From: an uncultured Caryophanales bacterium
GTDB lineage: Bacteria > Bacillota_I > Bacilli_A > RF39 > UBA660
Length of the DNA stretch: 35,356 nucleotides
Reading direction: 5' to 3'
NCBI GenBank assembly: GCA_948433085.1
Contig: CAOJDP010000009.1
Location: 1-35,356, forward strand
The notes under the pieces were generated by a model. It was not told the DNA's origin, did no database searches, and worked only from the letters and a program-made list of their open reading frames with translations. Shown here piece by piece: positions 1-8,307 of the stretch (the stretch's first letter is position 1; each line of letters starts with the position of its first letter). The position numbers and the translations under genes were made by a program.

Positions 1-4
1 ACTA

Positions 5-283
5 ATGAATTATATATCATCGGATTTTTTCCGAAACTTCTTGACACTAATATCTAAAGAGTTTCTAGAGAGGTGTAGTATGCAAGACAGAGAAATTTTA
101 GAGAAATGGAAAACTGGTTTAAGTAAAGAGCAATTAGCTAAACAATATAAAAGACAATATAACATGCAAATAAGAAATATAAGAGCAGAAGTAAGAAATA
201 GATACGCAGGACGTTTTATAACGCAATATGAAGCTTTAGCTTATGTAGAAAAGACAATATATAAATATTTAAAGAGGAAGTGA
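5..283 (+). CDS. Small early protein, continuous with the ORF at the right end of the window
   Basis: Unrecognised basic protein. The reading frame is open from base 1, and the ORF beginning at 35244 at the other end of the window runs into it in frame. If the molecule is circular, the full product is 131 residues with a Cys cluster (CKKCGGC) near its N terminus. An internal ATG at 80 has a good GAGAGGTG site just upstream and would give a 67-residue product. That part contains a helix-turn-helix-like stretch (LSKEQLAKQYKRQYN). It lies first in a run of small genes leading to the late activator at 2515. The function is unknown; the ORF is convincing, the start is not settled. Confidence 0.6.
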   Translation: MNYISSDFFRNFLTLISKEFLERCSMQDREILEKWKTGLSKEQLAKQYKRQYNMQIRNIRAEVRNRYAGRFITQYEALAYVEKTIYKYLKRK

Positions 284-287
284 GAAG

Positions 288-401
288 ATGGACAATGTAC
301 TAATAAAACTGAAAATAATTTTAAACACTTATAAAGAGTTAAAAGAAAAAGATTTATGGATAGACAATAGCAAGAGTAAAGATGTAATTGCAATAGATTA
401 A
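288..401 (+). CDS. Short hypothetical early protein, possibly cut by an in-frame TAA
   Basis: A 37-residue ORF starts at ATG 288, a few bases after the previous stop. The TAA at 399-401 is followed in the same frame by 19 more sense codons ending at TAA 459-461 with similar composition (NAISLITDSKLLKIDEKDW). The gene may once have been 57 residues and lost its end through an AAA to TAA change, or the second part may be chance. No family is recognised. Confidence 0.4.
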   Translation: MDNVLIKLKIILNTYKELKEKDLWIDNSKSKDVIAID

Positions 402-505
402 AATGCAATATCACTAATTACAGATAGTAAATTGTTAAAAATAGATGAAAAAGATTGGTAAAGCAAAAGAAAAAAATAAGAAAAGAGGTAGAAAGATGAA
501 TCGAG

Positions 506-1357
506 ATGATTTTTTTGAAAATAAAGTTAGCTAATGATGAAAATCATATAGAAAACATAATGAAAGAAGGTTACAAAAGAGATAGAGAAAAACTAGAGAA
601 TTTTAGCAATTGGTATTCTAGCATAACGAATTTTGGAAATTTCAAACATGCTAATATAATAGCAAATCAAATTTTTACATATGAAGAAGTAAAAGCAATG
701 CAAGAAACGGAAGATATTAACAAAGTTAATTGGGACAAGATAAAGAAGATATTAGAACCAACATTTATGAAAATGGAAAAAAATAAAGTATACAACATAA
801 AAAACGGTTGTTTTTCAAATAAATTTGACTTTAAAACTTGCATGGCAACAAGAGAGAATTTGGCAAAACAGTTATGGGAAATAAATTATATGTCTTGTTT
901 TTATGAAACAGGCGGACATACAGAGTTAGTAGTAAGAGAATTAATACCATGTACAGACAAAAGAATAGCAACAATTTACAACGGTATGCCATTAAGAGAA
1001 GAAGTTAGAGTATTTTATAACATAGATACTAAAGAAATTAAGTACATAGTAGATTATTGGGATTACGATTATTGCAGTCCGCATGTAGAAAAAAAGACTG
1101 ACAAAACCATATTTGATTGGTTTCATAACAAAATCGGGAACAGAGAAATAAATCATAAAGAAAAACTAAAAGAATTATTTAATCGAATAGAAAAAGATAT
1201 AAGCAGTTTAAAATTTAACAACAAAATAGAGGGAATTTGGTCAATCGATTTTTTGTGGGAAGAAGAATCAGACGAAATTTATCTAATAGACATGGCAAGA
1301 GGTGAAAGGAGTGCTTATTGGGACGCAAGTAAAATAAAAGAAAGCGAGGAAAAGTAG
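506..1357 (+). CDS. ATP-grasp-like (CDC123/D123-like) protein
   Basis: The 283-residue product has the look of an ATP-grasp enzyme of the CDC123/D123 type: a VRELIPC strand, GMPLREEVRVFY, then YIVDYWDYDYC, and near the end GIWSIDFLW followed by YLIDMARGERSAYWD, which would supply acidic metal-binding residues. The substrate is unknown. The best start is ATG 496, six bases after AAGAGGT, but it is out of frame by one base. Removing one T from the seven-T run after codon 5 joins it to this frame as MNRDDFLKIKLANDE. So either a homopolymer indel is present or translation starts at 506 with a poor site. Fold assignment is from motif reading only. Confidence 0.55.
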   Translation: MIFLKIKLANDENHIENIMKEGYKRDREKLENFSNWYSSITNFGNFKHANIIANQIFTYEEVKAMQETEDINKVNWDKIKKILEPTFMKMEKNKVYNIKNGCFSNKFDFKTCMATRENLAKQLWEINYMSCFYETGGHTELVVRELIPCTDKRIATIYNGMPLREEVRVFYNIDTKEIKYIVDYWDYDYCSPHVEKKTDKTIFDWFHNKIGNREINHKEKLKELFNRIEKDISSLKFNNKIEGIWSIDFLWEEESDEIYLIDMARGERSAYWDASKIKESEEK

Positions 1358-1358
1358 A

Positions 1359-1703
1359 ATGGAAAAACAAGAAATAAAAGAAACTATAAAAATATGTAAT
1401 GGAAAACCAATTTATTGCTTACAAGTAGAACAAGGAGAATCAAAAATGCAAATTTATATAAAAAATGGAGAGATATATTTCGAAAGTTGTGGATATGGAT
1501 TTGATAAATATCCTACTTTCGATATGTGCAATGAAGCACATCAAGTTGCAAAAGAAATATTCTTATCTAGCTTAAAAACGGATATAAAAAATAAGATTTT
1601 ACAATTAAAGCAATTAGAACTGATTTTAGACCAATTAAGTTTAAAAGATGTTATAAGCGAAGAATTAAGACAAGGAGGACTATTTTTATCAATAAAAAAA
1701 TAA
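1359..1703 (+). CDS. Hypothetical early protein
   Basis: A 114-residue protein starting one base after the stop of the ATP-grasp-like gene, with GAGGAAAAG upstream inside that gene. The first half is beta-rich (KMQIYIKNGEIYFESCGYGF) and the second half helical (ILQLKQLELILDQLSL). I do not recognise a family. Its tight coupling suggests it is co-translated with the upstream gene. Confidence 0.7.
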   Translation: MEKQEIKETIKICNGKPIYCLQVEQGESKMQIYIKNGEIYFESCGYGFDKYPTFDMCNEAHQVAKEIFLSSLKTDIKNKILQLKQLELILDQLSLKDVISEELRQGGLFLSIKK

Positions 1704-1738
1704 ATTACTAGAAAAATAAAGAAAAGGAGTGAAATCAA

Positions 1739-1942
1739 ATGACAGAATGTTATAAAACAGCAAAAGAAATAAAAGAAAAAGCTAGCAGATATGATAGATT
1801 AATAATTAAAATTAATAAAAGTATAAAGAAGTATAGAATATTAGCAAAAACAACAAAGAATAAAGATTATGGATTAGCATATAGTATGTTGGCAGATTAC
1901 TTAGATGAAATTAAAAAAGAAAGTGGGAGAAAAAAATGGTAA
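1739..1942 (+). CDS. Hypothetical small basic protein
   Basis: A 67-residue, Lys-rich, helical protein preceded by AAGGAGTG. It overlaps the next gene by a few bases, so the two are probably translated together. No family is recognised. Confidence 0.6.
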   Translation: MTECYKTAKEIKEKASRYDRLIIKINKSIKKYRILAKTTKNKDYGLAYSMLADYLDEIKKESGRKKW

Positions 1943-2097
1943 ATAAAGATTGTTTCGCTTATAAAGAAAGAAATGGACATGTAGGCTGTAAAGCATTAAA
2001 AGAAATAAATTGCAAAGACTGTAAATTTTATAGAAATGACATAAACGAATCTGAAATAGAGCAAGATATAAGACATTATTCATACATAAAAAATTAA
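1936..2097 (+). CDS. Small four-cysteine protein, likely zinc-binding
   Basis: A 53-residue ORF overlapping the end of the preceding gene, with GGGAGAAAAAA upstream. It has a C-x12-C-x7-C-x2-C pattern (CFAYKE, GCKAL, CKDCKFY). Small proteins of this shape are common in clostridial phages and are presumed to bind a metal ion; their role is unknown. The regular cysteine spacing supports a real gene. Confidence 0.65.
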   Translation: MVNKDCFAYKERNGHVGCKALKEINCKDCKFYRNDINESEIEQDIRHYSYIKN

Positions 2098-2111
2098 GTG
2101 AGGAGGTATTT

Positions 2112-2504
2112 ATGAAATCATTAGAATTATTAGAAGAATTAAATAAAATACTTATAGATGCCAATAAAAGATGTAATATAGCTTATGAAAATGTAGGCGA
2201 ACAGGATAAAATAAAAAGCGATATAGAACATGATATATTAAATAATTATAATTCTATGTCAGCAAAAGAAAAAAGAGAATATACTGAAAAGATGTTTGAA
2301 TGTTTAGCAGAAAGACATAATTATAAATATGAATATAGAGAACTTGAAATATTAAAAGATCTATATAATACATCTCAAAATATAGAAACAGCATTTAATA
2401 CAACAATAAACAAACTAAGAAAGTTGAATCAAGAACAAGAAAAACCAATTTATTATAAGAGAGCTAAAAAGAACAAAGGCGAAGTGATTATAGTTAAGAA
2501 ATAA
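2112..2504 (+). CDS. Hypothetical helical early protein
   Basis: A 130-residue protein behind GAGGAGGTATTT. It is rich in Glu, Lys and Asn and mostly helical, with a basic C-terminal tail (YYKRAKKNKGEVIIVKK). It sits directly before the late activator gene, ten bases away. No conserved motif is visible. Confidence 0.7.
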   Translation: MKSLELLEELNKILIDANKRCNIAYENVGEQDKIKSDIEHDILNNYNSMSAKEKREYTEKMFECLAERHNYKYEYRELEILKDLYNTSQNIETAFNTTINKLRKLNQEQEKPIYYKRAKKNKGEVIIVKK

Positions 2505-2514
2505 GGAGGTACTT

Positions 2515-2934
2515 ATGACAAAAGAGTTTTTGGATAAAATAGAAAATACAAATAAAGAACTTGAAAGTTTAAATAAGAGATTATTCAAAATAGAAAACAA
2601 AGAAAATACAGTAGTAACAGATAGTGTTCAAAAAAGTAGTAGTAGGTATCCATACATGAAACACAATTGTGTTGTAGAAGGGGTTGAAGTACCAAAAAAC
2701 AGAAATTTAAAACATAAATATAGAAAACTAATAAAAAGCAAGAAATATAAACTAGAAAAATTAAGATTACAACTTGAATATGAGCTAAATTATGTTAAAG
2801 AAGCGGAAATAAGAGATATTATAAGATACAGATATAATGATAATAAAACATGGATACAAATAATGTTTTTAATGAAATATAACAATGAAGATACAGCAAG
2901 AAAAAAAATAAAAAGATTTTTAGAAAAAAAATAA
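2515..2934 (+). CDS. Sigma-like/ArpU-RinA-type late transcription activator
   Basis: A 139-residue protein with an AAGGAGG site. The N-terminal half is coiled coil. The C terminus is a sigma-70 region 4-like helix-turn-helix: EIRDIIRYRYNDNKTWIQIM, then the turn and recognition helix, ending in RKKIKRFLEKK. Proteins of this type end the early operon in many Firmicute phages and switch on the late genes next to them. Here the gene is followed at once by a tandem repeat and the 318-base leader of the late operon, which fits. The exact subfamily is inferred from architecture. Confidence 0.75.
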   Translation: MTKEFLDKIENTNKELESLNKRLFKIENKENTVVTDSVQKSSSRYPYMKHNCVVEGVEVPKNRNLKHKYRKLIKSKKYKLEKLRLQLEYELNYVKEAEIRDIIRYRYNDNKTWIQIMFLMKYNNEDTARKKIKRFLEKK

Positions 2935-2936
2935 TA

Positions 2937-2970
2937 TTGTCCGTTTTGTCCGTTTATAACATGATAAAAT
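2937..2970 (+). promoter_or_regulatory. Likely late promoter / activator site with tandem TTGTCCGTT
   Basis: Two perfect head-to-tail copies of TTGTCCGTT (2937-2945, 2946-2954) are followed by TATAAC (2955-2960) and TAAAAT (2965-2970). Spacing from either TTGTCC to either -10-like box is not consensus, as expected if an activator is required. It begins three bases after the sigma-like gene, the likely source of the binding protein. Confidence 0.5.
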
Positions 2971-3040
2971 GTTAGTAAGTAATAAAGTAGTTGTTCAGAA
3001 ATGGACAAGCCCAAAACTACTAATAATGAATAAAGGTTCC

Positions 3041-3077
3041 AAAAGCTAGTTATAGATTTAATTTATAGCTAGTTTTT
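3041..3077 (+). terminator. Terminator-like hairpin in the late leader
   Basis: AAAAGCTAGTTATA (3041-3054) pairs with TATAGCTAGTTTTT (3064-3077) over 14 positions with two G-U pairs and a 9-base loop, ending in a U run. It lies between the late promoter and the first late gene, so transcripts must pass it. Confidence 0.6.
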
Positions 3078-3162
3078 AATTTATTAAGTTATTAACACAA
3101 TACTAGGTAAGTGCTAATATATATGAACAATGCAAGTTTAATGATATGTAATATGTAATAAT

Positions 3163-3232
3163 CCCCTTTGATGGAAGGAATTGGAGAAGAAAACAGAGGG
3201 CATTAGAACTTTCCTAGTGAGTTCTATTTTTT
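3163..3232 (+). terminator. Structured leader ending in a second terminator
   Basis: CCCTTTG (3164-3170) can pair with CAGAGGG (3194-3200). It is followed by the hairpin TAGAACT (3204-3210) / AGTTCTA (3220-3226) and six T's (3227-3232). The remainder of the 2935-3252 gene-free stretch holds no ORF I can support. Two hairpins in a row ahead of the late operon suggest attenuation or antitermination. Confidence 0.5.
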
Positions 3233-3252
3233 ATATAAGCGAGGTAAGGCTT

Positions 3253-3456
3253 ATGAAAGAAGAAACAATCTACGAAACATATAAAAGAACATTATGCAGT
3301 AACTGTAAAAACAGAGAACGAAATCTATGCGAAATAAGAAGAAACACAAATGGAAATTTACAATGTTGTTATTACATAAAAGAAAAGCAAATAGAAGGAT
3401 ATAAGAAAGCAGAAAAGATAACAGCGAAACAACAAAAACCAATAATGAATTTATAA
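3253..3456 (+). CDS. Small Cys-rich late-operon protein
   Basis: A 67-residue protein starting at ATG 3253 behind GAGGTAAGGC. The frame is open further upstream, but that part covers the terminator hairpin and is not likely coding. It has CSNCKNRERNLCEI and a CC pair later, so metal binding is likely. It is the first gene after the late leader. No function is known to me. Confidence 0.65.
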   Translation: MKEETIYETYKRTLCSNCKNRERNLCEIRRNTNGNLQCCYYIKEKQIEGYKKAEKITAKQQKPIMNL

Positions 3457-3473
3457 AAAAAGGAGGAAGTATT

Positions 3474-3710
3474 ATGTTAGTTAAAGCAACAAACAAATAC
3501 AAAGAATTAAATCTAAAAGACAATGAATTAGGAAGAATACCAAACGAGGGAGAAGAATTTGAAGTATCTAAAGAAAGATACAAAGTATTAACGCAAACTA
3601 ATAAATTTAATGCTGTGTTTGTAGAGAAAGTGGAAGAGGTTACAGAAGTAGAAACAGCAACTAAGAAAGTAAAAGCAGAAACAGCGATAAAGAAACAAGA
3701 AAGAAAATAA
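3474..3710 (+). CDS. Small hypothetical protein, YqbF-like N terminus
   Basis: A 78-residue protein behind AAAGGAGGAAG. The N terminus (VKATNKYKELNLKDNELGRI, then PNEGEEFEVSKERYKVL) matches a pattern common in small Firmicute phage proteins near the packaging genes. The C-terminal part is a low-complexity repeat of VE, TE and KK. The role is unknown. Confidence 0.65.
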   Translation: MLVKATNKYKELNLKDNELGRIPNEGEEFEVSKERYKVLTQTNKFNAVFVEKVEEVTEVETATKKVKAETAIKKQERK

Positions 3711-3716
3711 ATTAGA

Positions 3717-4023
3717 ATGACGTACAGAGATAATAAAGATATAGCAAACAAATACAAAAGCAAGAGATGGCAGAAGTTAAGAAAACAAAAACTATTATCA
3801 ACAAATGGTTTATGTGAAAGATGTTTAAAGAAGCGGAATATATGTTCCAGCTTTTTTTATTCATCATAAAGAATATATAACAGATATAAACTATGAAGAT
3901 GATAATATATTCTTTAATATAAACAACACAGAAAGTTTATGCAAGAAGTGTCACAACGAAGAACACTTCAAAGAGAAAGAAGAATACAAATTTGATGAGA
4001 ATGGAGATTTAATAAAACAATGA
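3717..4023 (+). CDS. HNH endonuclease, needs +1 shift at CGG 3834
   Basis: HNH nucleases beside the terminase assist DNA cleavage during packaging in many cos phages. The first 39 codons give a typical N terminus (YKSKRWQKLR, then GLCERCLKK). CGG at 3834-3836 follows in frame; read as arginine, the gene stops ten codons later. Skipping the C gives GGA and continues IYVPAFFIHHKEYIT, then SLCKKCHNEEH, restoring both Cys pairs and the His-His-Asn core (101 residues). The shifted stop at 4021-4023 overlaps the next ATG as ATGA, as expected for coupled genes. The frame change seems physiological rather than decay. Confidence 0.85.
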
Positions 4024-4211
4024 AGAAGTATAATAATAAATATATGACAGATAAAGAAATCATAGATCTTATGAAATTAGAAGTAGAATACTATAAAAAG
4101 GAATTAGAAAAATTAAAACAAATAAAAAAAGATAATAAAATAGAAAGTGTAACAACAGCATATTATACAGATGGACAATTAACAAGAGAACAAACAGTTT
4201 ATTATAAATAG
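4020..4211 (+). CDS. Hypothetical protein coupled to the HNH gene
   Basis: A 63-residue protein whose ATG overlaps the HNH stop (ATGA). Coiled-coil N terminus (LMKLEVEYYKKELEKLKQ) and a short beta C terminus (TTAYYTDGQLTREQTVYYK). It is the last gene before the putative packaging region. No family is recognised. Confidence 0.6.
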   Translation: MKKYNNKYMTDKEIIDLMKLEVEYYKKELEKLKQIKKDNKIESVTTAYYTDGQLTREQTVYYK

Positions 4212-4318
4212 CCCCCCTATAAGCCTAAAAATAAAGCAATTAGGGAGAACGGTGAGAGGGCATTCAAAAAATACACAAGTCATCTTGCGTAAGGGGTGTA
4301 GTTAAAGGAGGTGCAGAG
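4212..4318 (+). other. Candidate cos/packaging region
   Basis: A gene-free stretch between HNH and small terminase genes, unusually rich in C and G for this genome: a six-C run at 4212-4217, then GGGAGAACGGTGAGAGGGC and later AAGGGG. This is where cos sites lie in phages with a terminase-linked HNH nuclease. The site itself cannot be defined from one sequence. It also carries the TerS ribosome binding site. Confidence 0.35.
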
Positions 4319-4714
4319 ATGGAAGAAGAAAACAATATGATGCGTGAAAAATTAAGTGGACAAGCACTTATAGAAAAAAATAAAAAAATAAAAAAAGAAA
4401 CGCAAAGACTAAAGAAATTATTTAGAGATTTACCAGAAAACAAGCATAAAATGGCAGAAAAATTAATAGAAAATGCTTCTTTTATGTCTATAACCTTAGA
4501 TGAATTAAAAGAAGATATAAAATTGTATGGTGTAAAAGAAACATATGTAAACGGCAAAGATCAATATGGTTTCAAAGAGTCGATAGAAAGCAAAACATAC
4601 AACACAATGGTAAAAAACTATATGAGCATTATAAAGCAATTGAACGATATGTTACCAGAGCAGAAGAAAATAGATGAGGATGATGAATTTGAACAATTCA
4701 ATGGTTTAACATGA
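4319..4714 (+). CDS. terS: Terminase small subunit (P27-type)
   Basis: A 131-residue protein behind AAAGGAGGTGCAGAG. It resembles the P27 family of small terminase subunits, which recognise phage DNA for packaging: MAEKLIENASFMSITLDELK, then VNGKDQYGFKESIESKTYNT and MVKNYMSIIKQLNDMLP. The stop overlaps the large subunit start (ATGA at 4711), so the subunits are coupled. Confidence 0.85.
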   Translation: MEEENNMMREKLSGQALIEKNKKIKKETQRLKKLFRDLPENKHKMAEKLIENASFMSITLDELKEDIKLYGVKETYVNGKDQYGFKESIESKTYNTMVKNYMSIIKQLNDMLPEQKKIDEDDEFEQFNGLT

Positions 4715-6415
4715 CATATATAGAAGAATACTATGAATTTTTACTTAAAAATCCAGATAAAGCTCCACATAAGGTTTTAATGACATATAAGAAACTTGTA
4801 CAAGATATTTATAATCCAAAACAAGTTTCTTTTTTTAATGAAATAACAGAAAAAAATGAAACACATACATATATATTCAATTTACAAAAAGCTAATAGAC
4901 CGATTGAATTTATAGAAAAATTTTGCAAGCACTCTAAAGGAAAATGGGCTGGAAAGCCTGTTATATTAGAACTTTGGCAAAAAGCATCTGTACAAGCGTT
5001 GTTTGGTTTTGTAGACAAAGAAACCGATTTAAGAAAATACAAAAAAGGAATTTTATTTGTAGCAAGAAAAAACGGAAAATCTACAATAGATGCAGGATTA
5101 GGAAATTATATGCTTACATCAGCTGGCGAAGGTGGTGCAGAAATTTATTCTGTTGCTACCAAGAAAGAACAAGCTAAAGTAGTTTGGGAAGAAGCTAAAA
5201 GAATGATTAAAAAAAGCCCAGTTCTAGCGAAAAGAATAAGAACATTAGTAAATGGGTTATTTTTTGATAAAGCAGAAAGCTTTTTTAAGGCTCTTGCAAG
5301 CGACTCTAATTCACTCGATGGTTTAAATGCCTTTTTTGTAATATGCGACGAAATTCAAGCGTGGAAAGATAAAAATTTATTAGATGTAATGTACGACTCT
5401 ATGTCTGCAAGAGAAGAACCACTTCTTTTAGAAACTTCTACAATGGGGACAGTAAGAGAAAGTGTATTTGACAACGAATATGAATATGCTTCGGCTATTA
5501 TAGATGGATATGAAGGAAAACAAGATGGAATAGTAGATGAAACAGTTTTGCCAATTATTTATGAATTAGATAATACAAATGAATGGCAAGACGAAAAGAA
5601 ATGGTATAAAGCAAATCCACGGACTTGGAACCATAAAAAATATAAAAGATTTACGAGATAAAGTTAACAGAGCAAAAAATAATCCAACAGAATTAACAAA
5701 TCTACTATGTAAAGATTTTAACATAAGACAAAATGACCAAGATAAATGGATTACATTTGATATCGCAAATAATGAAGCATTATACAATATAGAAGATTTA
5801 TTCGACACATATGCAATTGGTGGAGTTGATTTATCTAGTACAACAGATTTAACTTGTGCAACTTTATTAATTATAAAACATGGTAAAAAGTATGTAATAC
5901 AACAATATTTCATAGCAAGTGAAAGACTAGAATTTAAAATAAAAGATGATAAAATACCATACGACAAATGGGAAAAACGTGGATTAGTAACAATTTGTGA
6001 AGGTGCAAAAGTAAATTATAGCGATGTAACGCAATGGTTTATAAAGATGCATAATGAATATGATATAAATGCGTTATGGATAGGATATGACCCTTGGAAC
6101 ACTCAATACTGGGTTGAAGAAATGAAGGAGCAAGGTTTTGAAATGATAGAGATAAGACAAGGAGCTAAAACAATGAGTAATCCAATGAAACAATTAGAGG
6201 CTGATTTAATAGAAAAAAATGTTAATTATAACAATAATCCAATTTTAAAATGGTGCTTATGTAATACTTCAGTAAAAAGAGATGATAATGACAATATAAG
6301 ACCAGTAAAAGGACAAAAACAAAGAGCAAGAATAGATGGTACAGTAAGTTTAATAATAGCTTATTGCGTTTTATTTGAAAAAATGAATGACTATTTAGTG
6401 TTACAAGGAGAGTGA
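4711..6415 (+). CDS. terL: Terminase large subunit, needs +1 shift at CGG 5620
   Basis: The packaging motor. Before the shift, 303 codons hold the ATPase: Walker A ARKNGKST (residues 118-125), Walker B FFVICDE (D213, E214) and the coupling motif LETSTMG. CGG at 5620-5622 is in frame after ANP; read normally, translation ends within 14 codons and the nuclease is lost. Skipping the C gives GGA and restores ANPGLGTIK, a motif this terminase family conserves, then the nuclease domain with GGVDLSSTTDL, WIGYDPWNT and ARIDGTVSLIIAY. The joined product is 567 residues, normal for the family. An essential gene that can work only with the shift is strong evidence that the shift occurs in vivo. Confidence 0.92.
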
Positions 6416-6416
6416 A

Positions 6417-7637
6417 ATGAAAAAAGAAAAAAGAAGTTTATTTAATATGGTTTTTGGAAAGAAAAAACAAAACAAAGTATTAGAAAATACATTAAAGCTT
6501 TTAAGTGGATTTAATGCAACATATACAAATATTTCAGATAACATAGAAGATAATATAATAGCTAAACAATGCATCCATACAATTGCTACACACTGTGCAA
6601 AAATGATGCCAAGACACTTCAAACAAAATGGAGAGGTAAAAAACCATATACAAGGCGATATAGATTATATTATTAGTATAAAGCCCAATCCGTATATGAC
6701 GATATATGATTTTATCTATAAAGTAATTAGTATATTATTAGCACAAAACAACGAATTTATATATATTGACATAGACGACAAAGGGTATTTAAGAGGATTA
6801 TATCCACTAAATCCATTATTTTGTACATTAGTAGAAGATAATGAAGAAATATGGTTGAAATTTCAGTTTTTAAATGGAAACATATATTATGCGAAATATG
6901 ACAGAGTAATTCATTTAAGAAATTTTTATACAAAACATGATTTTTATGGTGAAACAAACGAAACACTTAAAAGTGCAATAGAAACGCAAATAGTAGCAGA
7001 TGACGGAATAAAAAATGCAATCAAAATCAGTGCATCTTTGAGAGGGGTTCTAAAAGCGTCTCAATCTATGTTAAAAGATGAGGACATAAAAGAAATGAAA
7101 AATAATTTTATAGAGTCTTTATTATCAAGCACAGATGGAATTGGAGGATTAGATGCAAGACTAGACTTCAAAGAAATCAACTTAAATCCAGTTTTATTAG
7201 ATAATGAACAATTAAAAGCTGTAAATGGAAATATTTATGGATATTTTATGTTAGATGAAAAATTTATAAAGAGTAATTTTACTGCAGAAGAATGGAATGC
7301 CTTCTATGAAAGCGTTTTAGAACCGCGAGCAATACAAATGGGACAAGCTTTTACAAATGCTATTTTTGGAGAAAAAGCAATAAAACAAGGACATAGGATA
7401 GAATTTTCAGTTAATAGAATAAAATATGCAAAAACAGAAACCAAAATAAGCTTAATAAAAGAGGCAGGAGCATTAGGATTATTAACAGTAGATGAAGGTA
7501 GAGAGATACTAGATTTACCAGCCGTAGGTGGGGAAGAAGGTAAAAAAAGATTGCAAACTTTAAATGTTATAAATGCTAATTTGGCAGATAAATATCAAGG
7601 AGGTAAGGAAAATGAACAAAGTGGAGAAGGCAATTAA
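6417..7637 (+). CDS. Portal protein (HK97-type)
   Basis: A 406-residue protein starting one base after the terminase stop, with AAGGAGAGTG upstream. It has typical portal sequence: an NPYMTIYDFIYKV segment, YIDIDDKGYLRGLYPLNP, the VIHLRNF strand, then a C terminus of LGLLTVDEGREILDLPAVGG. It forms the dodecameric ring through which DNA is pumped and to which the connectors attach. The gene overlaps the protease start by 26 bases. Confidence 0.92.
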   Translation: MKKEKRSLFNMVFGKKKQNKVLENTLKLLSGFNATYTNISDNIEDNIIAKQCIHTIATHCAKMMPRHFKQNGEVKNHIQGDIDYIISIKPNPYMTIYDFIYKVISILLAQNNEFIYIDIDDKGYLRGLYPLNPLFCTLVEDNEEIWLKFQFLNGNIYYAKYDRVIHLRNFYTKHDFYGETNETLKSAIETQIVADDGIKNAIKISASLRGVLKASQSMLKDEDIKEMKNNFIESLLSSTDGIGGLDARLDFKEINLNPVLLDNEQLKAVNGNIYGYFMLDEKFIKSNFTAEEWNAFYESVLEPRAIQMGQAFTNAIFGEKAIKQGHRIEFSVNRIKYAKTETKISLIKEAGALGLLTVDEGREILDLPAVGGEEGKKRLQTLNVINANLADKYQGGKENEQSGEGN

Positions 7638-8190
7638 AGAAATAAGAATTAGTGAACTACGAGCATTACAACAAGAAGAAAGTACTGAAATGATAATTGA
7701 AGGGTATGCAACAGTCTTTGAAACGGAAACAGATTTGGGTTATTACAAAGAAATTATAAGTAGAGATGCTTTTAACAACTGCAATATGAAAGATTGTGTT
7801 TTGAAATATAATCATAACGATAATTGTTTCATATTAGCAAGAACTAGAAACAAAAGCTTAGAATTAACAATTGACAACAAGGGATTAAAAATAAGGGCAA
7901 AGCTAATAGATACTCAAAATAATAAAGATATTTATAAAATGATACAAGCTGGATTGTTAGATAAAATGAGCATTGCTTTTTCAGTAAAAAAACAAGAATG
8001 GGACTATGAAAATGACTTAAGAAGAATAACTGAAATAGAACAGCTATTTGATGTATCAGTAGTAGATGTTCCAGCTTATGAAACAACAGAAGTATACGCC
8101 AGAAGTAAAGAAAAATTTGAAAAAGAAAAGGAAAATTATCAAAATTTAAAATTAGAAAAAAGAAAACTAAAATTAACATTAAGTTTATAA
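7612..8190 (+). CDS. Prohead maturation protease (HK97 family)
   Basis: A 192-residue protein from ATG 7612, chosen because AAGGAGGTAAGGAAA precedes it; earlier in-frame positions lie inside the portal gene. Family motifs: IIEGYATVFETETDLGYYKE, the catalytic-His region VLKYNHNDN (family HN), MSIAFSVKK with the nucleophilic Ser, and FDVSVVDVPAYETTEVYAR. It cleaves the capsid scaffold domain during head maturation. The C terminus is a charged helix. Confidence 0.9.
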   Translation: MNKVEKAIKEIRISELRALQQEESTEMIIEGYATVFETETDLGYYKEIISRDAFNNCNMKDCVLKYNHNDNCFILARTRNKSLELTIDNKGLKIRAKLIDTQNNKDIYKMIQAGLLDKMSIAFSVKKQEWDYENDLRRITEIEQLFDVSVVDVPAYETTEVYARSKEKFEKEKENYQNLKLEKRKLKLTLSL

Positions 8191-8198
8191 TCTCGAAC

Positions 8199-8273
8199 AA
8201 AGAGTGGTGGTAGAACTGCTCTTTTTTAGTTGGTAGAAACTAATAGAGCTTTATAGAAGCGGTGGTAGAACTG
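8199..8273 (+). repeat. Hairpin and 13-base direct repeat before the capsid gene
   Basis: GGTGGTAGAACTG occurs at 8206-8218 and 8261-8273. The first copy is built into a hairpin (8199-8207 with 8216-8224, nine pairs including two G-U) followed by a T run, which looks like a terminator. A partial third copy (GGTAGAAAC) lies at 8232. The non-coding 117 bases otherwise hold only the capsid ribosome binding site. Confidence 0.5.
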
Positions 8274-8307
8274 TTAAAAATTAAAAAAATAAAAGGAGGA
8301 ATAAAAA

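Noticed and set aside
2796-2803. AGAAGCGGA as a specific frameshift signal
   Set aside because: The same string occurs out of frame at 2796 and about 31806 in intact genes without any shift. Only CGG in the reading frame matters.
3181-3252. Upstream TTG extension of the 3253 gene
   Set aside because: The extension covers a terminator hairpin and has no ribosome binding site; ATG 3253 does.
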